64,000 nucleotides of DNA from Fasciolopsis buskii (Eukaryota; Platyhelminthes; Trematoda; Plagiorchiida; Fasciolidae). A model generated the notes under the pieces. The model saw nothing but the letters and a program-made list of their open reading frames with translations, did no database searches and was not told where the DNA came from. Positions 11,742 through 22,232 of this stretch are shown piece by piece; position 1 is the stretch's first letter; the number at the start of each line of letters is the position of its first letter. Where the stretch lies: positions 310,828 through 374,827 of the forward strand of contig LUCM01006193.1 of the NCBI GenBank assembly GCA_008360955.1, written 5' to 3'. The position numbers and the translations under genes were made by a program.

Positions 11742-12364
11742 CTAATCGGGAAGAAAATCGAAGTGGGGTCATTATCAAGAACATCACTGATGAGCCTACC
11801 TAGGTATGACCATGATTGTGATGATATCCACTGAAAGTGTTAGGGAAAAGTAGGGATTTTGATTTCACGACTCATCAGAAAACATTTGCAAGTGCAGCAA
11901 ACGAAAGTGACCACAAGCTTTCTCCCAATCTCAGAACGATTTCAGCTTCCGTGAGACTAAACCAAAGGTGTATTGCACGACCTTTGACGCCAAGTATTAG
12001 AAAATTGAAGATATTTTGAGAAACTGTCATAGTACTTAATGGTTCAAAAACAACACTAAATTATTTACGATTCGGAAAAGGCAAACATCCAGCATCTATT
12101 AACAACGTTGTGTTATTAACATGATAATATTCCTAATAAAAAACAACACTTGGCTCATAGATTACCGATGACAGTTGAAATTGCAGGGTAATACTGTTGT
12201 GCCTGATTTAATGATTTTGGTTTACGAGATAAATGAAAGTATACGCTTTCAAGGAGCTTTCATGGATCCCCGTTCTCGTAGCTAGCTGTGGGATGAAATC
12301 ATATAGTTTAGTGTGAATAGATCACTGTATCGATTCATAAGAAAGTTGGTAAATGCTTATCTGA

Positions 12365-12880
12365 AAACCATAGAGGAGTTAGTCTGCAAAGTACTCAACC
12401 CAAAACATTCGCGGACATCGTTCTCCAGCGGCTGTTTGGTGCTCATGAAAGGTGCTTTCGTGTGACAGCCAATCTGAATCCCGATCTGATTCGGAATGCG
12501 TTGATCACAATTCTTTGCAGCAGACTTGAGAGCATAGACATCTCTTCCACAAGCTAACGATCTTTCTTTATTAATCTGAAAGAACTACTCTGCTCAATTG
12601 ATTATGCAATTTTGTGCTACTACTTCTCGTTGAATTATGTTTGTTACAATCTTCCACTCGAGTTAACCACGAAACGTGAGATTCAACAAGTTTGCTTTAT
12701 CTCATTGCCTCTCTTCGATTTCGGAACCGAGATGGTTAGAATATTGCCATGAGCAAAATGGTATCGATTTTTTTTCAGACAGCAAACTGTCTGATTTAGA
12801 ATGTGCGGATGATATTGAGCTTGTGAAAGAGAATACAGGTAGATTGCTAATATTCCTACTCAGCAATCACTAGGACCAGC
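12365..12880 (+). mobile_element. LINE reverse transcriptase fragment
   Basis: In shifting frames this reads ENHRGVSLQSTQPKTFA, then LQRLFGAHE, FFINLKELLCSIDYAIL and finally DLECADDIELVKE near 12800. These correspond to successive RT blocks of the APE-LINE family (NYRGISL, LRRL, FLDLKAAFDSVDR, YADD). Frameshifts separate every block. Confidence 0.7.
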
Positions 12881-13779
12881 TAAGGCAAAATTCCACGGGT
12901 TCAAAAGGAAACGGTCCACTTAATGAGGAAATTTATTGTTCACGAATAGAGAGCGGGGAGTAAACGGAACCTGGACAGATTCATTGATAAGTTTTTGTGT
13001 CAAACTTGATCGAATGTTGTTGTGAAGAATTTCGGGGATGTTTGAACGGGTGGATACTTTACAGTTGCCCACCACGAAATATGTGGGATGTTCACTCAGC
13101 TCGAAAACGTAACTGACGTACTTGTGGCTGAGATTTTTTACTTCTGTCACGCATTGCTCCAGGTACCCAATGGAACCAGAGAAATGGAACGGGACAAAAT
13201 CCTCTGACTTTGGGGCTGTCTAACTTTGGTGGGTGATAGCTACCCAATCAGTTGCGATGACTAATCCCACCGTCGAGAGGAACCTCAAGTACGTTACTCT
13301 CATACTGATGCAAAGGAGAATTGTTAGTCTGAAAACTGATCATTTCCGAATTCGTTCGCTGGAGCAGCTTCTCCGTATTTCCCATTGGATACTGATGTTA
13401 GACGAGACTGTTTCGTCTCGCCGCTAGTTTGACAGCGCTGTAGTTCGGACAATGAATCAAGTATTACTTGAATACCCAGATCAGGATACACAATTCTGGC
13501 CTGAAGTTCGCCGATACCGTTGTCTGGCTAGGATGCTTACGTGATACGCTCCAATCAGTTCCGAACCGCCTCCATTTGTTTGTGAGGCCGATAGGGAAAA
13601 TGGCGAAACCAACAAAATCCAAAACCTTCAAAATCGATCAAATCCTGACAACTCAAAAGTAATTCATCAAAAGTCAACCAGCCGAACCGATTACTTCATT
13701 CAATTACTTAAGTGAAACTGTTTCCGGATGGCCAGGTAAAGAATACAAGTGATGTAACGGAACGACAAAGTTGAGCGAA

Positions 13780-14090
13780 TCTTCTTGCAGTTAAGATGGT
13801 CGCTGCGGACTGGAAACAAAAGTCAGATACAGGCAAAATTGCGTGTTTACCGTGCCGCTATCTAGCATGCACAAAACCACAGATTAAAAAATGTTGCAGC
13901 TACAGGCAACAATTGCATTCTTCACTGACTTCGTAGGAATACTGCTCCACGGAAGTAAAGTTTAAGCGAAATGAGCAACGAATCCGACGGCTTTTTGATT
14001 CATCCTCAGAAACATCGACTGCAGCGTTGGGGACACGTTTAGCTGGCCCACCAACAGAGGGAACTTTTCATTTACGTCTGACAATGGAAC
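13780..14090 (+). mobile_element. LINE RT C-terminal fragment
   Basis: The plus strand reads RSLRWRTGNKSQ-like text, QAKLRVYRAAI and, further on, RLQRWGHV. These are eroded versions of LWRRPDISLKLKGRVYCAAV and RLRWLGHV seen in other copies in this window. It may be the tail of the element starting at 12365, with a gap between. Confidence 0.55.
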
Positions 14091-14149
14091 AACGCAGGCA
14101 TAATAAAACTCCCCCAGCCGAAACAGTGGCGATGAAGGAGAAGGGTTTT

Positions 14150-15110
14150 TGAAAAGACAGTTCTCGAAAGTGGAGAACTATTCACGTCTTTCCTCAAGAA
14201 TTGTGGCACCTTGTTGACATCGAAGTTAACAAAACTCCTGGGAACAATCAAGGCAAGAGAATGGATCCCTAAAGACCAGTTTGAATCGGTGATTGCACCA
14301 ATTTACAAAATAAACCATGAAAGGTTCTCATGCAAAATGCACGGAGCAATCAGTGTAACAAACATCGCTTCCAAACTGCATGCCGGCATCATTTTCCATT
14401 GATTATCTGGTACTTGAAAAAGGTGCATACGTGAGAATCAGCTTGGTTTCCCTCCCGATCGGGGTTGTGTTGACCAAATTCTAGCACACAGACACGTTTT
14501 GTATATCCGTGGTTTTTGTCTCCCTTAATCTGAAGGCGACGTTCTACTCGGTGGATTCTGCTATTCTGCGGTACTGTTTCGCATTGAAGAGGTGTGCCAG
14601 AGAACACCATTGCACTTGACCACTTTCTGTATTCGAATAGCTGAAGCCGAGTTCTTGTTTACGGCGATATTAAACCGCGAGTAGTGGCATTCGGCAGGGT
14701 TGCTCCGTTTCGACCATTCTCTTCGACTTCGTCATTGCGATGGTTATTAGGATAGCTCTATCCTCATTTGAGAATATTGTTGATATTTGTCCAAATAGAA
14801 TGCTGTCTGACTTAAAATATGCGGACGATGTTGTGACCGTTGAGGGCAAAAAAATGTGCGAATACTTTCGTTGTTTGGATATCGTTATTTTCGTAGTACT
14901 GACAAAATATGGTGGGAGAATTTCATAGTAGGTTTTGGATGCTTGGCCATACCGTTCAATCTTTTGAAGGTCCATTAAATTTCAACAAGCTGAGGTGTTT
15001 CGAGCATGTTTCGCCCATGTTCCTGGAACAACTGTATCGCTGTTCTAAGATACAAGGGATGGTTGTGATGGGTCAAGTTGGGGAGAAAGTATGGAAACTT
15101 TAACCACCTG
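14150..15110 (+). mobile_element. LINE RT fragment with ADD active-site box
   Basis: The linker-to-RT order is visible: KTPGNNQ near 14230 (for KTPGNDGI), IAPIYKINHERFSCKMHGAI, a GCVDQILAHRHV-like block near 14465, and DLKYADDVVTVEGKK near 14810. The ADD catalytic pair is intact in sequence, but stops and frameshifts abound. It is a second, better-preserved RT than the 12365 fragment and belongs to a somewhat different subfamily. Confidence 0.7.
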
Positions 15111-16829
15111 ACTGGCTGGTGTAGGTCTATTTGGACTGCTCGCCTTTCTCCAAACAGGGGCTGGAAAAAATAGGTGATATGGCTCAATGCTGTAGATCTC
15201 CGAGTTCTTGTATCTGAAATCTTTTCTCATCCGTCTAGTTGTTCAACTTATTAGTTTACAGTCGATGTTTCACTGATCTTCTTTCTTCTTTTACTTTTTG
15301 AGTAGATGGTTCTGTGAAGCGGCAACCGAAAGCATAGGACATTGTAAAAACTGAAATGAATATCTACATATGCGTAGTCAGGACACTGCGAGCAGACGAT
15401 ATCCGAAATTTAGAAGTTTCTCATAATCGGTACCAGTATTAATTCTCCCAAATCAAACGGTTCCGCAGATTGCGCAATGGGGAACTGACAACGACGTCGA
15501 CAAATTCCCCATGAACCAACAAAATGTACACCTACATGAGCTCGGTCATATCGCAGGTCAACTAGAGCAGGAGTTAACCACACAAACACTCCGGTTTGCC
15601 TATTGCTGCAATTGGCCTTGCCGTCTTGATAAGCAGTAAAAACGTAGACCAATGGAAAAGCAGTAAAACTTCTGGGTCCCCCGGTCGGTTTACAAAACCC
15701 GGGGACAGGGGAGAAACTTGATCACGGCCTGCAGTGAGTTTTCCGCCAACAACCGTGCGTGATCGACAGCGGAGCGCAACATCAAGTTGTAAACTTCCCG
15801 TCTCGCAAAAGAAAAAAACGGGTAAAAGTTAGGTTCTCTGTCGTAAGAGTGAGAGAAAAATCTACACGACAGATAAACTCAGGCGATCCATTTTAAATCT
15901 AATTATTACCACTTTTTGATAACCCAGTTCGTAAAGCGCAATTTTGATTGCATAACTTCTTGCCGATTGGCCCTAGTGCATAAATTCACTGATACTTTAC
16001 TCTGGTTGGATAAAAATGACGAAATATGTGGCCATAACCGAGCCCCGTACACAATTCTCCTAGGTCAAATCACGCTTCCCATAAATCACTCCAATTTTAT
16101 TTCACCGTATCACAGCGTCACAACTTGTTTTAATTGGTGCCACTTGAACACAATGCTTCCACAGGTTTCAAAATGAACGAAAATATGCTAATTTGCTGTA
16201 AATCGAGTCGAATACTTTACAAAGCCCAGTGTGATATGGCTTTGTTACTGACCGCCTTCGATCAATCGAACTTTCCTTTGCCTTCAACACCATTGATTTT
16301 CAGTCTCCGAGCCCGTACTGGGGATTAATATCCACTGAATGAAACAGTTTCCAAACCGATGCAAACGTAAACACTGAAGGATCAGAGCAACTGGTCAATG
16401 CCATTGTTAACTTTCTTATTCGATTAGCTGGAGTAGTTTATGACAATTTCCATGAGGCATGCTCACTCCCAGTCTCAGACACCGAGAAGGCTCCTGCCGA
16501 TTTCTTTTGGTTTATTTACGGCCGAACAGTGCACCAAGTCAACTGCATTTTGACGCGTTTCGGCTGCGTTTCGCCGGTCTAGTACGGCTACGTAATAAAA
16601 AACGCCAACAACAATCCGCTTTCGATTTATCCCTTACCAAGCCAGAAATCTCACAGCCATGGAAAAATTTACGTCTTTGTTCTTCCAATCTCAACGCAAG
16701 TCTCGTCATTGAATTCGAATTGACAGTGGTCCCGGCTGACGATAATGTACAGCTGTCACAGAAACCGTCCCTAAACAAACGGCCAAAACATTTCCAAAAC
16801 GAAGAAGAATGCACCAGCGAGTAATTTTT
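15111..16829. other. Intronic sequence, no gene recognised; 121-codon open frame
   Basis: No known protein was recognised. An open frame of 121 codons on the plus strand at 16459-16824 overlaps a 91-codon one on the minus strand (16539-16814). Composition gives no preference and neither resembles a family I know. The position just before a LINE linker fragment makes a decayed LINE leader or endonuclease the likeliest origin. Confidence 0.45.
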
Positions 16830-17110
16830 AGCCGGTGCACAAAGAGCGATGTGATACTATCCGTAAACCCGATCCTGCAAATTTTGCAGCGAAGCTACAG
16901 ACTCAGCGAAACAACTGCAGGCGATGTTGTTTGGTAGTGCAAACCGAAGCCGCCGTTGGAGACTTCGGTAAGTTCTTCAAATTAGCACGCACCGAGTAGA
17001 GGAAGGTCCGGCAAACAGTTTTTCCATGAAAGGAAAACGATGGCTTCCAACAAGGATGAAACAGCTGTACAGTGCTTTCATGGTATCTTAATGGTGAGTT
17101 GAGCGATGAA
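16830..17110 (+). mobile_element. LINE linker fragment
   Basis: The frame reads EAAVGDFGKFFKLAR, then RKVRQTV and NSCTVLSWYLNGEL, matching the order of the endonuclease-RT linker (AAASGN-KLFKLIR, then VSE, then a DRWAEHF block) in the 1.2-4.7 kb and 63 kb copies. Weak and frameshifted. Confidence 0.45.
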
Positions 17111-18720
17111 ATCGCGCCGTGAATTATTTCATGAAAACGGTTAACTCACATCGGAAAAAGAACAAAATACTCGAAGTGAATTGCGTATTTCGGTTGGCTA
17201 TTTCGTTACCTTTTGGCCTAACGCAAGTGGATAGCGCCACAGGCCAAATTTAAACACGACGCTCATTCATCCAAGAAATCGGAAATCTATGCGAACAGGA
17301 AAATGAAGAAGCAACAATGAGATGATACTATTTCATGTAAGGTTTTTAAGGTTTGTCTGTCAGCTATTGCGGTATGCCCCATCACCAACGGTTACTTCGG
17401 TGATAACCTTTTAAGGTTGGATGTCAACCTGAGTTTCCGGGTTATGGTTACCGACCTCTCTCCCATTAGTGCAGTAGGACTTAGAGACTGCGCGGAACGC
17501 CCTCTCCACGTCACTCATATCTCAGGCAGATAATGAAAGAACTTCAAGCAGCACTAATCTCTCCATTCCAGCGTATAGGGGATAGTACAGTCTGCAACGG
17601 GAGCAAGCATCACATGCACACATTACAGAGGTACCAGCGTCACAAATGTAGCGGTCAAGATTTCTGTGCTTATTTTGCTAAATCGCTTGGTTGTGCCCGA
17701 GATTTCGTACGTCAGTTATTGTGATTTTCAGCTAGAGGCTCTTCCATCTGACTTTTACGCCATGGTGTAGCTCAGAACATCAGTATACAACTCAACAAAC
17801 CATCACAGCCTACTTCATCGGATTTTGAGTTTTTCTGGGCTATGATAACAGTCTGTCAATCAGGGCATAGGTACGAACCGTTCGGATATCCGAGAAATGG
17901 ATGAATTTCCTAAGATCGCATTCCTTAAGATAATCGTGAGGTCACGCCTGCCGTGGAAAGTCTCTAAGACGCTCGTTTGATTTTGGCATCCGCTGAGGCT
18001 ATCTCCTATGGCCAATAGTGTTCAGCTATACCACAGAATACGCAATGGGTGATACTCGCCTAAACCACCGAGACTTAACCATGTTAGGATACCTCGCTCG
18101 GAGACTTCGGGCTTCTTTGATGGCATTGTAAACATAAACGAACAGCCTGACAGTGTGGCTGGCCGTACTGATTGTGAAACAAATAACAACGGCCTGGAAG
18201 TAAACAGTTCGTGAACTACCTTGTCAGAAACGACTGATCCCCAAAAGTCAAAAAACTATATAATGTTTACTATTCATCCAAGCGACTAGGCTAAGAACGA
18301 TTTCGAACTGCGCATGAGCTGAGCGTTACATAACGTTACAAAATCTTATGGAAATAAATTTCAGCAAAAAACTGCGTGACCATCCAACTGTCGATAATTG
18401 TGTATAAGTAAGCGTGATACCTGGTCGCTGATAATGGATCACAGGGTCGTCTAGAAAATCAGTTCATCTTTGCAGTATGTGAGTGAGGAAACAACTGGGT
18501 CTCCCAATGCCAAATGATATGAACAATTGCAACGGACAGACAATAAACATCGTGAACCCCTAAACAAACGATTTGTGCCTACAGAGATAACTACACACAA
18601 GCTCCAAGAAAACAGAACTGAAGGGTAAATAAAGTAGAAGCTGTGCATCTACTTTTTGAAACTCCTTCAGCGTACCAGTTCGAATAAAGACAACCAAACT
18701 CCAATTTCCATGAAACTTAC
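17111..18720. other. Intronic sequence, possible second copy of the 6.2-kb repeat
   Basis: No exon was recognised. At about 17930-18020 a stretch resembles the GC-rich repeat at 6226-6720. Otherwise nothing stands out. Confidence 0.4.
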
Positions 18721-18822
18721 CGAGTTGCATAGGTTGATATTTACTCCTGCATTCAACAGTTCGATCACTTTAGTTACATTCCCAGCTCGAGCTGCTCTCA
18801 GAAAACTTTGGTCCATTTCGGT
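18721..18822 (-). CDS. Ankyrin first visible exon (N-terminal cap and repeat 1)
   Basis: 102 bp encode 34 residues: TEMDQSFLRAARAGNVTKVI then ELLNAGVNINLCNS. SFLRAARAGN is the conserved opening of the ankyrin membrane-binding domain, close to residue 10-30 in animal ankyrins. The minus-strand acceptor is TTTTTTCAG (18823 upward) and the donor is GTAAGT (18715-18720), phase 0. The third codon is ATG, only 6 bases after the acceptor. Translation could therefore start here, with a non-coding or trans-spliced leader upstream, or a separate coding exon lies farther up. No such exon was recognised. It joins in frame to the exon at 11544-11741. Confidence 0.9.
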
Positions 18823-19640
18823 CTGAAAAAAAGAGAAATGAATTCAGAGTGAAGCTGAATGCATAGGAAGAATACAGTGGAAATAACAAGACAGCTGAGC
18901 GGTATTGTAAACTAAGTTGTTTTTCCGCTATCCAGCAAAAGATTTCGAGTTTACGAGTAGTTGATTCGTTGAATAAAGCTAGCGACATTGGAAGATTGAC
19001 GTAAGAACCGAATAAAATGCAATATAGCCAAAATGACTTCGTCACCGCAAAACGAAAGAAACAGACAGAACTTATCCAAATGAAACAACATTGTAGGGGA
19101 TAACAATATCCCTGGGAAGCGGGTATTGACATATGGATTTCTTCAACTATGATAAGGTTAAAACTACACTAGAAGCTAACTACATACTATCCCTTGGTTT
19201 TCCTTCCACTCTCATTAACTGCATGAGAGTAGACGAGAGAAGCATGAACGTGATCAATAACAGTACTTTTGCGGCAATCTCAGGGTCATGATTCTCGGTA
19301 TTCCTGATGTAGAGGACCTCTAAGAGCAATGGGATGTGTCACTATTGTTCTCATTACTACTGGCATAAATCTGCATACAGACCATGTGCCATCAGAATCA
19401 TGGCGAAGGACAAAAACAATCGGCAAGAAAGGGGAAAGAAAAGGAAACAATGTGTAAAGCTCATGACCCATGCTAATTCTTCCGCTCACCTCTCCACGTC
19501 ACCGGTGATCCATCGGCATTCATGACTCCTCTGTGAGATGCATGCTACCCAAGCCTTTAACCAAATGTTCCAAGCCACAAGGCACAGGCACGATATGAGT
19601 GTCACGTAACCAACTGGAGAGGTGAATGGTTGCTCAGTTT
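18823..19640. other. No gene recognised; upstream side of visible ankyrin exons
   Basis: No exon or element was recognised on either strand. If ankyrin translation begins in the exon at 18721-18822, this stretch contains part of its 5' leader or promoter, but no motif allows that to be said with confidence. Confidence 0.4.
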
Positions 19641-20640
19641 ATCATCATCATCATCGTTCAGCAAGGCAAGCCTCACTGACCGCTGCCTTTTACCCAGAGT
19701 TACACGTTTATATAAAAAGAGTGAATATCCAAGGGGAACAGGGAGTGGACCGACACAGGCGGGAAAAGATAAGATGCTGTTGCAGCCAACACACGGAACA
19801 CAGTCTAACTACACAAACGCACGTGTTCTCAATCATTCTGATTCGATAGAAAATGACAACACGATCGCCACTATTCACGGTTCACTGTCATATCCTCAAG
19901 TGTCTCCAGCCAGCTAGTTGACAGGTCTTTCCGGCCATAATCACGAGGACGTGAAACCTACTTTACCCATGTTCGCGGTGTATTTTCTCATTCCACGTTG
20001 CCACGTCATCTACTTACCTCCACACGGCTCCTTCCATTCCTCGGGAGGAAGGCAAAATAGTGCACGATGTAGTAGATGAATGTTCGAAATATGCAACACG
20101 TGACCTAACCAACGCAGTCTATGAAGTTTCATACACTGATATAGGGCATTCTCAGATTTGACAATTAATACTACATTCCTGAACTCCACATTATTCACGC
20201 AGCCACTCCATCCAATCCTAGCTATACTACGTAGACATCGGTGATCGAAAACCCAGAAGCGAGAAACATCTTCCACACGTATACTCCATGTCTCGCAACC
20301 GTACAACAGAACTGAGCGAACTGCGGCACAATACATACGACCTTTCAACTTCAGTGAAATATCAGGTCGACGCCACAAGTGCGTCAGTCCAGCGTAAGCT
20401 GCTCGTGCCTTCAAAATGCGCGTGTTTAATTCCACTGCCGAGCTACCATCGTTCGACGCGCAGCTACCATGCTAGGTGAGACGGTCCACAATCGATAGTT
20501 ACACTCTATCCAGTGTCAAGTTCAGAGCTACCGTCGTCCAGTACAAATCAGGTTTTGTCCAAACGGCTTATCCTCAAGACAGCATAGCTGAACACAGTGT
20601 CCGCTAATTTTTTGAGATAGCCGATATGCAGTACGGTTGA
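19641..20640 (-). mobile_element. 3' end of an APE-LINE with ATC/GAT trinucleotide tail
   Basis: Minus-strand LINE 3' portion. The RT C-terminus is best read at 20010-20435: HLWRRPDISLKLKGR, VLLYGCETWSIRVEDVSRFW, FDHRCLRSIARIGWSG, RLRWLGHVLH. The 3' UTR then runs down to a terminal (GAT)5 tract (plus-strand ATC repeats at 19641-19655). Short tandem-repeat tails rather than poly(A) are typical of RTE-like elements. The same 3' UTR and tail type recur at 51.0-51.5 kb. The 5' part of the element is absent, as expected for a 5'-truncated insertion. Confidence 0.85.
20010..20435 (-). pseudogene. LINE pol C-terminal open frame
   Basis: 141 codons without a stop, covering the last part of LINE pol (VLLYGCETWSIRV, RCLRSIARIGWSGC, RLRWLGHVLH). 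It is one of the least damaged LINE pieces in the window. No RT catalytic residues are included and it is not a functional gene. Confidence 0.85.
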
Positions 20641-22037
20641 TATGCCTTTTTATCATCAAAACCAGAAGTCCCACAATCCCCAAGAGTTCCATTAGATCTG
20701 AGAAATTTGATACGGAACCCTGTGGTGGAATTCAGTGTCTCTTAAGGTGACAACGGACCTTGGTCCTTTGCAATGGCGCGTTAAAACTCCCCAGAAAATT
20801 ATTGTGGAGTCATATAGGGAGAAAGCTACGAGAAGAAAACCATTGCGTTCTCGACATGACAGCAGTATATCCGCGGCTGACGACTATTTAGCTAACTTTC
20901 CCCTATACACAAGATTGAAATGCATCTCGTCCCAGAAAATCCAGAGACTAACTTATCCTAAAATAAATGAAAATTACTGCACGAGGAATTCGAGAATAAA
21001 TGGCCTGTTTCGTAGTTCCCAAATGTAAGTAGAAGGTAAGTTATGTTGTCATAAGAAATAAAGTATAGTGATGTTTCACTAGATTGTACGCCCAATGGTA
21101 AACAAATCAGGAATCTAATGAGTGTTGTTGTGCTTACAGATGAGCTCAAAAATGACACCGGGTATACAGAGAATCATTCGGTTACTTCTAGCACCAAATA
21201 GGTGTTGAACGAAACTAAGATAGACAAAAGGCCAGAACCCAGAACTAAATGCAATTAAATCCATTCGGTAATCCTCAATTAAATGATTCAATAAGTATAC
21301 TACGAGCCCCGGAAACTAGCGGAGAACGTCATGGAAAACATTTTAGAACGGAAATGCACGAGAACAGTAAAACCAGCTATCGAACAAACCAAAGTAACGA
21401 ACGTTTCCCTTTACTCACCAAAACCGGTGCGGATTTTTCCTTGTCGTGAAAACCGTCCGCCCTTGTCATCCTGTCAAGACGGTCGAATACGGCGCATAAA
21501 GATACAGACCAGCGGTGTGTCGCAGTCGGAGCTCAGCCAGTTCGATTCAGTTCACTTCGACCAGTGCACTTCACCAGGCACATGAAAGAATTTACCTAAA
21601 AAACAGACCAGGGCTCAGCGTTTTTCCATGGTATGCGCAACAGTTCGTAACCTCATTCGCGATTGTCTTCCGCGTCGTCCCTGGTTTTCCAGAAATCCCG
21701 TTTCCACTGGAAAGGAGCGGTAAAGTTAACTTCTCCTTTCCGCGGCATTGTCAAAAGAAATACATCCCTTGAATATAAACTTACCAACTCGCCTCATCCG
21801 ACGAAAGAAACAGCTCCTCTCTGAAAATCTTAGTAGCACCTTTCCAAGGGGCCTCTGTGGACAGGTCATTCAACACATTTGCCGTACTATCACCGAGGAG
21901 GTGCGCTCTAAATGCCAGCTGCATGTGATGATTCATCAGTTTCTTCCATTTTCCCCCGATTCTGTGGTCCAGATCTTCGGGAAAAGGGGTATCGGAACTA
22001 ATTCCATTCATAAATATAATCATCTTGGACGTCTTCC
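20641..22037. other. No gene recognised; possible decayed retroelement
   Basis: An 80-codon minus-strand frame at 21781-22023 (WKKLMNHHMQLAFRAHLLGD and on) has the feel of a retroelement gag segment but no diagnostic motif. Nothing else was recognised. Confidence 0.35.
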
Positions 22038-22232
22038 TTAGATAGTCCCGGAGACTTGATGATCCATTGAGAACAAACCCAAAATAATCAATCCCTGTTC
22101 ATAGATCTGCTTGTGACCTCCACACGTGCTTGTGGCTGGCCGTTCTACCCAACCCAAACAACCGTTATTGTTTTTAAAGAATGAGGACCAAGCTTGAAGG
22201 CAGTATTCAACGTGAGACCTGACAAAAGCCAT
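22038..22232 (-). mobile_element. CR1-like LINE RT C-terminal fragment
   Basis: The minus strand reads AFVRSHVEYCLQAWSSFFKN, then WVERPATS and IYEQGLIILGLFS. This is the CR1/Jockey-type C-terminal signature (YVRSHLEYC-QAWSPYFKKDI, LERVQRRATK, YEERLRILGL). It differs in family from the RLRWLGHVL elements. Only ~65 residues survive. Confidence 0.8.

Larger units (their letters stand above)
11742..18720 (-). other. Ankyrin intron (7.0 kb) filled with LINE debris
   Basis: Between the first and second visible ankyrin exons. At least four plus-strand (antisense to ankyrin) LINE fragments lie here (about 12365-12880, 13780-14090, 14150-15110, 16830-17110). The remainder has no recognisable gene. 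Confidence 0.75.
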
